64,000 nt of DNA from Rhytidiadelphus loreus (Eukaryota; Streptophyta; Bryopsida; Hypnales; Hylocomiaceae), in assembly GCA_947034895.1 (NCBI GenBank), contig OX344763.1, positions 80,681,093 to 80,745,092 on the forward strand, in the 5' to 3' direction. This document shows, in pieces, positions 21,285-30,156 of the stretch. The notes below the pieces were generated by a model. The model searched no databases. It was not told the origin of the DNA and was given only the letters and a program-made list of their open reading frames with translations. Position numbers and translations under genes: made by a program. How positions within the stretch are numbered: the first letter of the stretch is position 1; every line of letters starts with the position of its first letter.

Positions 21285-22920
21285 CCCAAGACCCGAAGTC
21301 GCCCCTAAAACCCTCCAAAAGGCCTAAATTTGCCAATTTTTAGACAAAGGGAGGTCAATTCTTCCCACCTCCACCCGTGGTGGCCCCCCACCCAAGGTCG
21401 CCCTTAAGAGGTCGCCCTCACTCGCGTTCTCCTCCCAAAGAGGTCGCCCAAGACCCGAAGTCGCCCCTAAAATCCTCCCAAAGGCCCAAATTTGCCAATT
21501 TGGGGGCAAAGGAAGGCCAATTCTTCCCACCTCCACCCGTGGTCGCCCCCTACCCGAGGTTGCCCTACCCAAGGTGGCCCTCACCCGCATTCTCCTCCCA
21601 AAGAGGTCGCCCAAGACCCGAAGTCGCCCCTAGAAGCCTCCCAAAGGCCCAAATTTGCCAATTGTCAAGCAAAGGGAGGCCAATTTTTCCCACCTCCACC
21701 CGCGGTCGCCCCCTACCCGAGGTCGCCCTCACCCGCGTTCTCCTCCCAAAGAGGTCGCCCAAGACCCGAAGTCGCCCCTAAAACCCCCCAATAGGCCCAA
21801 ATTTGCCAATTTGGGGGCAAAGGAAGGCCAATTCTTCCCACCTCCACCCGCGGTCGCCCCCTACTCGAGGTCGCCCTCACCTGCGTTCTCCTCCCAAAGA
21901 GGTCACCCAAGACCCGAAGTCGCCTCTAGAAGCCTCCCAAAGGCCCAAATTTGCCAATTGTGGGGCAAAAGGAGGCCAATTCTTCCCACCTCCAATTGTG
22001 GTCGCCCCCTACCCGAGGTCGCCCTCACCCACGTTCTCCTCCCAAAGAGGTCGCCCTAGACCCAAAGTCACCCCTAAAACCCCCCAAAAGGCCCAAATTT
22101 GCCAATTTTAGGGCAAAGGAAGGCCAATTCTTTCCACCTCCACCCGCGGTCACCTCCTACCCGAGGTCGCTCTATCCGAGGTCGCCCTCACCCGCATTCT
22201 CCTCCCAAAGAGGTCGCCCGAGACCTGAAGTCGCCCCTAAAACCCTCCCAAAGAGGTCGCCCAAGACCTGAAGTCGCCCCTAAAACCCCCCAAAAGGCCC
22301 AAATTTGCAATTTTAGGACAAAGGAAGGCCAATTCTTCCCACCTCTACCCGTGGTCGCCCCCTACCCAAGGTCACCCTCACCCGCGTTCTCCTCCCAAAG
22401 AGGTCGCCCAAGACCCAAAGTCGCCCCTAAAACCCTCCCAAAGGCCCAAATTTGCCAATTTTAGGGCAAAGGAAGGCCAATTCTTCCCACCTCCACCTGT
22501 GATCGCCCCCTACCCGAGGTTGCCCTACCCGAGGTTGCCCTACCCGAGGTTGCCCTAACCAAGGTCGCCCTCACCCGCGTTCTCCTCCCAAAGAAGTCGC
22601 CCAAGACCCAAAGTCGCCTTTAAAACCCCCCAAAAGGTCCAAATTTGGCAATTTGGGGGCAAAGGAAGGCCAATTTTTCCCACCTCCACCCGCGGTCGCC
22701 CCCTACCCAAGGTGGCCCTCACCCGCATTCTCCTCCCAAAGGGGTCGCTCAAGACCCAAAGTCACCCCTAGAAGCCTTCCAAAGGCCTAAATTTGCCAAT
22801 TGTAGGGCAAAGGGAGGCCAATTCTTCCCACCTCCACCCGTGGTTGCCCCCTACCCGAGGTCGCCCTCACCCGTGTTCTCTTCCAAGAGAGGTTGCCCAA
22901 GACTCAAAGTCACTTGAAGA
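21285..22920. repeat. GC-rich ~148-bp tandem repeat array
   Basis: About ten units of roughly 148-165 bp. Each has GAGGTCGCCCAAGACCCGAA, GTCGCCCCTAAAACCC, CCCAAATTTGCCAATTT, GGCCAATTCTTCCCACCTCC, CCCGCGGTCGCCCCCTACCC and CACCCGCGTTCTCCTCCC in order. Smaller internal duplications of TACCCGAGGTTGCCC occur near 22510-22560. The GGTCGCCC/ACCCG words are the same kind as the subterminal repeats at the ends of the inner and outer elements. Open frames occur on both strands because the array lacks stops; none is considered coding. Confidence 0.9.
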
Positions 22921-23369
22921 ACGCGTTGGATTGCATTTTGTGGGTGTTGATGGTAGAAATTGAAAGCTTCATTAGAGTCAGTTACTTTTGTTTTAGTTTG
23001 CTAGGTGTATTAGTGGACCTTCTTTGTTAGGTGAGCTAAGTAAATGGACCTTGATGAGATCAGATTTTGTAGCTTAGACACCTAATCTCATTTATTAGAA
23101 ATGAAAGCTCCTCTAAAAATCTAGTTGCTTTGGATTCTCTATAGTACAACTTGAATTTGACAATATTTTGTTTGATCTATTAATTTGCTCTAGTATATAA
23201 ATTTTATGACAAGATGTCATCTTCCATTGAACACTCTAGTTTTGCAAACATGCAATTTTTTTAAATATATATCAATGGTTCATTATCATTTATTCGATTG
23301 TGATTACATGATATGAAATAAAATAAAATAAGAAAGATCATACATATCTATCCATTTCTTTTTTTGTAT

Positions 23370-24190
23370 TTTGAAATTCATTTGATAAATTATACACTTG
23401 TAGAATGACTATTTGAGATTTGCTTAAATCCATAGGGAATTTTTTTTATTTAAATCTCTTTTCTCTAGTTTTAAGTTAGAGATGAAAATAGTAAGTAATT
23501 CATAAGTACAAAGATGCTTGGTGAATCAAGAAAATTAAATGGGGAAGGTGTTGCAAATATCTTCATGCATTATTTTGTATTTTGAAATATACTTGATAAA
23601 TTATAGACCCATAGGATAAATCTTTGAGATTTGCATAAATTAAATCAAAAGGGGAAGTTTTCATTTAAATCCCTTCCTCACTAATTTTTTAAGTTAGAGA
23701 TGAAGGTTGTAAATAATTCATGAGTACAAAGATGCTTAGAGAATCAAGAAAAATACACTTGATAAATTATAGACCCATAGGATAAATCTTTGAGATTTGC
23801 ATAAATTAAATCAAAAGGAGAAGTTTTCATTTAAATCCCTTCCCTACTATTTTTTTAAGTTAGAGATGAAGGTGGTAATAATTCATGAGTACAAAGATGC
23901 CCGGAGAATCAAGAAAATTAAATGGGGAAGGTATTGTAAATATCTTTATGCATTATTTTGTATTTTGAAATACACTTAATAAATTATAGGTCCTTTAGTA
24001 GGATAATTCATTGAAATATGCATAAATTAAATAAAAAAGGGATTTAAAAAAAAAAATCCCTTCCATCTAATTTTTAAGTTAGAGATGATGGTGGTAAATA
24101 ATTCATGGGTACAAGAATACTTGGAAAAAAGAAGAATTCAAATGGGGAAGTTTTTTATACAAATCTTCGTGCATTATTTTGTATTTTAAA
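23370..24190. repeat. AT-rich direct repeat, about four diverged copies
   Basis: TTGATAAATTATAGACCCAT-like blocks start at about 23387, 23594, 23759 and 23975. Each is followed by GGATAAATCTTTGAGATTTG, a run of AAATCCCTTCC and AAGTTAGAGATGAAGGTGGT. The spacing is uneven (about 165-215 bp) because of indels. Confidence 0.75.
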
Positions 24191-24199
24191 ATCCACCTC

Positions 24200-25310
24200 A
24201 TGAATAATCACTAGAAGAGAAAGGAATGTTTTAGGTATGGTCTTAGCAATATAGTTCTATAATTTATGACCTTTTAGCAAATTATAGTAAATATTTATTA
24301 GAAATACATTTGTTTTCAATAAAAATTTACTAAAAATCTCCCTAAAGATCATAAGATTGTAGGACTATACTACTAGGTTGTACTTAAAACAACCTTTTCT
24401 CTTGTAGAGAATACATTGTTAGGATGTTAAGCTCTAAAGTCTCAATTGTCTTTGTAGCTTGGAAAATGGATTTTGGGCAACTTCATATAAGGTCAATTTT
24501 TTATGAAGCTTTTGATACTTTTTCATGATATAGATAAACTTACTAGTTTTATGGGATTGTAATTTGTATTTTAATTGGTGCCAAAGAGAAAAAGTTATAC
24601 CACAATAAGCCTAAATATAAATTATGTGAACAAAAGAAATTCACAAAAATTTGAATTAAAAATTAAAGTTTTTTTGTTCTCATAGATTGGAATTTTTTTG
24701 TACTTCAAAATCTTTGGTTCATTTTTTGGGGATTGATGGTATGAAAGTTATAGAGCATCTTCTTTTGTGAGCAATCATAGTATCATATTAAAAAAAATTA
24801 GGCATAGGATTCTTTTGGGCCACTCAAGTTTCAAACTTTTTCAAAACAATTAAACAAATAAGTTCAAAAAATTAACTTTGATTCATAGAACAATCTCACC
24901 ATTGGGATTAGTGTGTTTTAATTCCATTTTAAAGCTATTAATGATAAAGTTTTTTCTCTATAATGTACTTTCTTCTATTTAATAATTTTTTAAAGAATGA
25001 AACCACATTATTTTTAAATTTTAAACTTTTTATATTTTCAAATCAATTTTGAATGATGAAATTTTTTTAATTCAAGACTATAATGTAAACTTTTTTAAGT
25101 TAAGAAGATTCAAAGTAGTTTGCCAATATGTCACAAATGTGATTTCTTCACTTTGAACGCATTTACCTTGCAATCTATGCGGTGAAAGTGTTTGAAATTT
25201 TTTCCACACATTGTCATACTATTCTACTTTAAGATTCTACAATTATAAATTCAAAAATACCATTAATTTTTTTTTCTCTTTATACTAGAAATAGTAGTTT
25301 TGAGAGTTTT
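24200..25310. other. AT-rich right arm of the inner transposon
   Basis: No gene is seen. A block at about 24890-24945 (GAACAATCTCACCATTGGGA...) is the inverse of 3065-3120 in the left arm. A block at about 24716-24780 resembles the left-arm inverted repeat near 2745. These are traces of longer terminal similarity. Confidence 0.5.
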
Positions 25311-25324
25311 TTTGGACAATTGCA

Positions 25325-25687
25325 ACAAAGAGGTCGCCCCTAGGAACTAGAGGTCGTCCCTAAGGATCAAAGGTCGCCCCTAGGAACCAGAGGTCGACCC
25401 TCGGGACCAAAGATCGCCCCCAGGGACCAGAGGTCGCCCCTAGACCCGCAGTCGCCCTAGATTTTGGACCCGCAGTCGCCCCCTATCTGCGGTCGCCCTT
25501 CATGAAGCACGCCACGTCACAGCCACGTAGGACAGTTCGTTTTACCTAGGGGTAAGAAAATTTGAAATCCGAAATCCGTACACGACAACAAAAACCGCCC
25601 ATACTCAACAACTCGACAATTTGACATGCGACATGCGACGTCTATTAGACACAAAAACCCGAAATTTTGTTAGACAAGACAACCCTG
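25325..25687. repeat. Right terminal repeat and subterminal GGTCGCCCC repeats
   Basis: About ten short words of the type AGAGGTCGCCCCTAGGAACC or CCCGCAGTCGCCCC run from 25325 to 25500, followed by CACGCCACGTCACAGCCACG and an AT-rich spacer. The end GACAACCCTG at 25678-25687 is the inverse of CAGGGTTGTC. Confidence 0.75.
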
Positions 25688-25695
25688 CATGCAAT
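25688..25695. repeat. Target-site duplication, right copy (CATGCAAT)
   Basis: Identical to the eight bases at 1907-1914 and directly outside the right end of the element. Confidence 0.85.
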
Positions 25696-26730
25696 GAGAG
25701 CATCTTTCAGTTCGCATTGTCCTTGCAATTTCTTCAAGTCACTTTCCAATGAAGCAATCTTATTGTCTTTGATCTGTAAGAGGTTTTGAGCCTTTGCTAG
25801 GGTCATAGTGTTGTGACCTACATCCACTCGGGATTGAAGAGCTGGTGCACGAACAATTGTTTCACTGGGCCCTTCATCGTTGCAACTGAATTCAAAGACA
25901 TCACTTGGGTTTTGTGCAAGCAATGGTGGATTCAAAGCTGATGGAGAAGCCCCTTGTAGTCCAATTCATGTAGTGGAACGTCGCACTCTTGACGATTGTC
26001 CAGATTTATGTCCCCGTGATGTTTCGACGCCATGGACAATTTCATTCTGATTTGGGGGGAGTCCAATGGGTAGTTCCATGGCTCATTCTACCCGAAGAAC
26101 CCGCGTACCATCTAAATTGTCATCCTCTTTTGATGACTCTATGTCAATTTCAACCGGGGCCCGATTCCTAGGAACACTTCGAAAAGGATCCAATCCACCC
26201 TCTGGAAAAAGGAGAATTCCTTTTGGTATGCACCCGTCCTCTGGACGTTTTACGTGAGGACTAGATTTGATCGTGCTCCAATCGACCTCTTTCTTCAATG
26301 ACACTTCAGCATAGGCTCCTCTCGCAAGGAAACGGGGGGTCTCACTCCTTTCTATAGAGGCCATATTGTAGAGAGCTTGCCACAATTCAATGCACCTGTT
26401 CACGAATATTTCAATCTCACAGAACTTCAAGTTTGCCTTGTTGGTGTGTCGATGGTGATGATGACGCCATGTCGGAAAGAACTTGCTGATGTGGCACCAC
26501 TCAATATAATCTTCGCAAGTTTGTATTGACCATGGCTTAGGCTCCTTGTTCCACCCCTTGAAAGCAATATGATCAGCACTATTCAATACATGCAACCGCT
26601 TTTGGTGACAAATACCCCTACGCTTCTGTTCCTTGTCTTTTTGAATCTTTCGCAATCCCACAACACAACGTGGAGCCGGTGGAGGAGTTTCAACAAGAAA
26701 TTCTCTAGTGGTATTGTCTCCACTAGCCAT
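25688..26730 (-). pseudogene. RING-H2 coiled-coil protein gene, 5' half
   Basis: The ATG at 26728-26730 has a strong plant/Kozak context (CCACCATGGC), and a TATA-like TATATATAAA lies about 190 bp upstream. The protein has Lys/Arg-rich helices (LRKIQKDKEQKRRG) and a His-rich patch WRHHHHRHTNKAN. A coiled coil near the cut reads AQNLLQIKDNKIASLESDLK. The frame is interrupted by TGA at 26083-26085 and 25966-25968 with no shift. It ends at the transposon junction after KDALIA, and the next codon is completed by the 3' half at 1906-1908. No known family is recognised for this part. Together the halves would encode about 820 residues. Confidence 0.7.
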
Positions 26731-26879
26731 GGTGGATTGTTGAAATGAAGGTGCTAGAAAAATGTAGAGGGATTGTTGACACCAAACCACCAGAAAAAGA
26801 ACCTTGGATGAAAGTAGTCAATAGTAAATTTTCAACACCAAATGCTTATGCATGTAGCCAGAAAGGGATACAAGCCAAG

Positions 26880-27492
26880 AAGCCTTAGGGATGAACATGA
26901 GAGAATGAAGATTCGGCGACTTTATATATAGGCGAACCCGGGTGTGGATGCAAAATGGATGCGTATGGGTCACCTAAGCGACCAACGGTTTTGGAGGGGC
27001 AACCAGCGGTCCTAGGGGGCGACCTCCGGTTCTGGAGGGGCAATCGCAGGTTCTGGAGGGGCGACCTCAAGTCTGGGGGGGGGGGGCGTGTGCAGGTGAC
27101 GAAGGGCGAGTGTGGGTCTTGGATGAGGGCAAGTGTGACCACAAGTGCGGGTAGGGGCGACCGCAACCTAGTACTCGTGTTCGCCTCAAACCTGTAGTCG
27201 CCCCATACCCGTAGTCGCCCCATACCCGAAGTCGCCTCCACCCGAAGTCGCCCCATACCTATGTTTGCCTCATACCCGCAGTCGCCTCCACCCGAAGTCG
27301 CTCCCACCCAAAATCACCCTACATTTGCTACGCGGCTACCACATGGCAACTAGATAAGCCTAGGTAAATGGGGGGTAAATTCTAGAAAAGTCAAAGGATA
27401 AAGTTGACTCTATTAGACGGACGGGACCCTCTACAAGACGTCTTCGACCTCGAGTTTGTGGAGTTGTGGAGTTGTCCGGGTAGACAACCCTA
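26880..27492. mobile_element. Right arm of the outer transposon
   Basis: Reading leftward from 27492 the end is TAGGGTTGTCTACCCGGACA, almost the same as the inner element's left end for about 175 bp. It then passes into GGGCGACTTCGGGT-like subterminal repeats (about 26975-27320), including a run of ten or more G residues near 27075. The end lies directly against the Ty3/gypsy integrase frame. The other end of this element is outside the window. Confidence 0.75.
26921..26930 (-). promoter_or_regulatory. TATA-like box upstream of the RING gene
   Basis: On the minus strand the sequence is TATATATAAA, about 190 bp before the ATG at 26730. It lies between the outer element's subterminal repeats and the gene, the expected place for a transposon-borne promoter. 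Confidence 0.55.
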
Positions 27493-27798
27493 CTTCTTGG
27501 CCATAAACTAATTGAAAAGGCGTACTCTTTGTAGTAACCTTATAGGCTGTTCGATAGGCCCACAAGGCATCAAACACTCTGGCATCCCAGTCAGTGTTCG
27601 ATCCTTGAACGGTTTTAGTAATAATTTTGCATAAAATACCATTAGTTTTCTCTGTTTGTCCATTTGCCCTAGGGTGATAGGGGCTAGTTTTCCTATGTTT
27701 AATAAAATATTTATCAGTTAATTTTGTAATAGTATCATTAATAAAATGAGTACCTCTATCACTTATGCCATATTTAACTACTTTTGGACTATTGAAAG
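27493..27798 (-). pseudogene. Ty3/gypsy retrotransposon integrase fragment
   Basis: The minus strand reads KYGISDRGTHFINDT, KHRKTSPYHPRANGQTEKTN, DWDARVFDALWAYRTAYK and TPFQLVYGQE in one frame. This is the second half of a retroviral-type integrase core: the second catalytic Asp in SDRGTHF and the Glu in GQTEKTN, plus the WAYRT motif typical of plant Ty3/gypsy elements. The frame is open but cut after VYGQE by the outer DNA transposon, and lost upstream near 27798. It is a dead fragment that marks what the outer transposon landed in. Confidence 0.88.
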
Positions 27799-27799
27799 T

Positions 27800-28130
27800 C
27801 CAAAATTAAAAAAATGCGGAAATCTCCCAATGCATGGTGTTATGAAATACACCGGGAGATTTCCCAATCCACTAAAGTTCATTTTTGGAGGGTGTTGCAA
27901 GGCTTCCAAGAGGTCCATTGAAGCACTCGAACATGCATCTCAAGATATACTTAAACTGTAAATGATGAAGTAAATAGCCTTCAATGCATGGTATTAGGCT
28001 ATACATCGAGAGATATATAGATACATTGAATATGGTGTTCATAAGGGTGCTGCAAGGACCTTCAGAAGTCCATTAACCCTTGAACGTCGACACGGACGCC
28101 AAATGTCTAATGGATGACAGGGAATCAACC
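27800..28130. repeat. Diverged direct repeat with inverted short words
   Basis: CCCAATGCATGGTGTTATGA at about 27828 recurs as TTCAATGCATGGTATTAGGC at about 27980. Both are followed by a CACCGGGAGAT/CATCGAGAGAT word and GGGTGTTGCAAGG/GGGTGCTGCAAGG. This is two diverged units of about 150 bp. CGAGAGATCTCCCGAT-like words also occur around 28740-28860. Confidence 0.6.
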
Positions 28131-28945
28131 TAGTAGGATAGAAGCACAACTATTCATCCTTGGAATTTTGTTGTGAAAAGGGGAGGTCTTCTATAGTAGT
28201 TTGGCTTCTACATTTATGCCCTACTGAAGTGTTTGCTGCTTGAATAATAAATGCGGAAATTCAACCTCATCCCATATTAACATTGTAGTTAGCAATATAA
28301 ATAATTGAAAGCAGTGACATAGGAGAATGTAGATATTAAGAAAACAATGGAATAAAAGGAAAGAAGATGAAACTTGAGAATAGTAACTATAAAAAAGAGA
28401 ATTGTCTTGCAACATTCTTATAATCGCTTAGGAGATCGAGTACAAGAAAAGAAAGAATAGCAAAGGTACTAGAGCATGGGCATTTACTACAACTATGACA
28501 AGAGATTTTAGAGGTTGCCCTCAAAGACTAACAAGGACAGCACTTCTCGAACCACCACTAGAAACTGTATTAAAAGACATACAAATACATTTAAGGACAC
28601 GGACATTGGCCGGATAGAAGAAAGCATCGGAAGATCTAATGATCCTGTCTCGATGTGACACTGGAGAACATGGCATATGTGCTAACTGCTAAGGGAATAT
28701 TTCTTGCTAACACTAATTCTCCTTTTAAAGTTGTTGCACCATCTGCAAGAAAGCATCGGTAGATCTTCCGTTAGTCGTGCCACTGCCATGCCAAACACAA
28801 CAAAACATCGAGAGATCTCCCGATAGTTGTGCCACTGTGATGCGGCATTGACAAATCTCTCGCTAGCCATGCCACTGTTACGCCAGACAAAAGAAAATAT
28901 AGGAAGATCTGTAGATAACCTGTTGGTCCACGACACAATAGTCAA
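28131..28945. other. No gene seen
   Basis: The stretch is AT-rich except for short repeats of AAGCATCGG(T/A)AGATCT and GTGCCACTG at about 28620-28900. No protein motif was recognised on either strand. Confidence 0.45.
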
Positions 28946-29596
28946 TCAAGGATCCACCTCGTTTGCTCTATTCAAATTTGTCTGGGCATCCTCTTTGCAT
29001 TTTTTAGGAATAGTACGTGATTGTGGGTTAACTCTCTTGGACCAATTTGCATATACTACACAAGATGCATCCATCCAAGTGGGAGGCGTGTTCTCCACAA
29101 CCCATTTTCCGTACCAACAATTCTGGTACCTCAATTCCAACGTACTTTCGGAGTTATCTAGTCTCCAATATTGGAGCATGAACTTCCCGTTATTCTCATG
29201 CCCTACTTCTTTGTAGACGTCAAATAGTACTCTTCCTTGCCAAACAGCACAGATGGAGGGGTCTTCGGGTCTGAGTAGAACCCATGAACCTGGGCGAATA
29301 TCAAGCCAAAGATTGAAGCTTTCCCTTGGTGCTTCATTTGCGGGTCCGCAGTAAGGTTCCAATTCCTCTTCCTCAAGAATCATGTCCACAGGATTGATCA
29401 CCGGCCCCTGCCTAGATGATTCCTGCACGCTCCAATCATACTTTGTCCAGAAGCCTTCAACCAATTCCGGAGGACAACCGGGAAGTGGCTCCTTCAGCTG
29501 ATTGAGCACGCGTTTCCACGTATGGAGCAAAGGCGGTCGCAAATCCCTCGCATTTTGACATTCTGTTTCTCTAGTAGTCAATGTACTTCTCAAGTC
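28946..29596 (-). pseudogene. Fragment paralogous to the C-terminal domain of the DUF7869-like gene
   Basis: The exon begins after an acceptor (TCTGTTAG) at 29596 and runs open to TGA. It aligns by eye with the C-terminal third of the gene at 30157-33009. LLHTWKRVLNQLKEPLP and LVEGFWTKYDWS match VVHYWRDVKVALLEPLV and LKDGFWPTT. WVLLRPEDPSICAVWQGRVL with LQYWRLDNSE match FVAVRPADGDSHPVWIARAL with IQYFRP. This part looks like a small beta-barrel (BAH/Tudor-like) module, which is inference. The DUF7869 core is absent, so it is a truncated or incompletely seen paralogue in the same orientation. Confidence 0.6.
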
Positions 29597-30156
29597 CTAA
29601 CAGAATAAAACCCTTGAACCAAATATTCATTAAAATGGAGGGTGTGAGGCCTCTCAAAATAGTCTTAGGCATTTGAAAGTACAACAATTAAATTGAATAA
29701 TCTAAAAGAGTTGAGCTCTGAAAGCACTTCATTGTTTAGTCCAAAGTACCAATTTCCATTAAAATGATAGTTCTACAAACAATGAGCACTTAGTTTTAGG
29801 CATATTGTTATATTTCATGTAAATAATCCACATGTTTCACAAGCAAAGTACACGTAAAATGACAAAAGCAAATACATCAATATAGTATATAAATTGCACT
29901 TGTGATCTTAATATCGCAAATGCATCACCAAAACATGTATACTCTATTAGAAATCAATATTTCTAGGTCCTATACATAGAAATTTATCATTAACCGTTTA
30001 GAAGACCTAGATCTAAAACCCCACATTCATGAGGACACAAAATATTGGCCTTTACATATACACTATTAAAGTAAACAAAAGACATATAAATGACAAATAT
30101 GACACTATCATAAAAAGTTAACAACGTAGTGAGTTTCTCTCCAACTACCGTTGTGC
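29597..30156. other. AT-rich spacer, no gene seen
   Basis: Between the paralogous C-terminal fragment and the DUF7869-like pseudogene the sequence is AT-rich without clear motifs. Confidence 0.45.

Larger units (their letters stand above)
1915..25687. mobile_element. 23.8-kb MULE-like DNA transposon with ParB-methyltransferase cargo
   Basis: The element is bounded by CAGGATTGTCT on the left and the inverted CAGGGTTGTCT on the right, with a perfect 8-bp duplication outside. Both ends share the start of the terminal repeat, a GTCTAATAGA box, an ACGTGGC/CACGTCAC box and GC-rich subterminal GGGCGACYNCGGGT-type repeats; similarity beyond about 11 bp is patchy. Inside are a rightward MULE/SWIM transposase gene, a divergent intact gene of unknown function, and a leftward ParB-methyltransferase gene. 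Repeats include nine fold-back sequences and a 148-bp tandem array. MULEs usually make 8-11 bp duplications, so 8 bp fits. hAT and Zisupton elements also make 8 bp, but the GCM-finger/DDE/CxxH/SWIM layout of the transposase favours MULE. Confidence 0.8.

Noticed and set aside
21324..22917. Pro/Arg-rich open frames on both strands
   Set aside because: They run through a GC-rich tandem array that lacks stop codons in several frames at once; no consistent protein.
1915..27492. A single element using the very similar ends at 1915 and 27492
   Set aside because: Their flanks do not match each other, whereas 1915 and 25687 share a perfect 8-bp duplication and rejoin the RING gene in frame.
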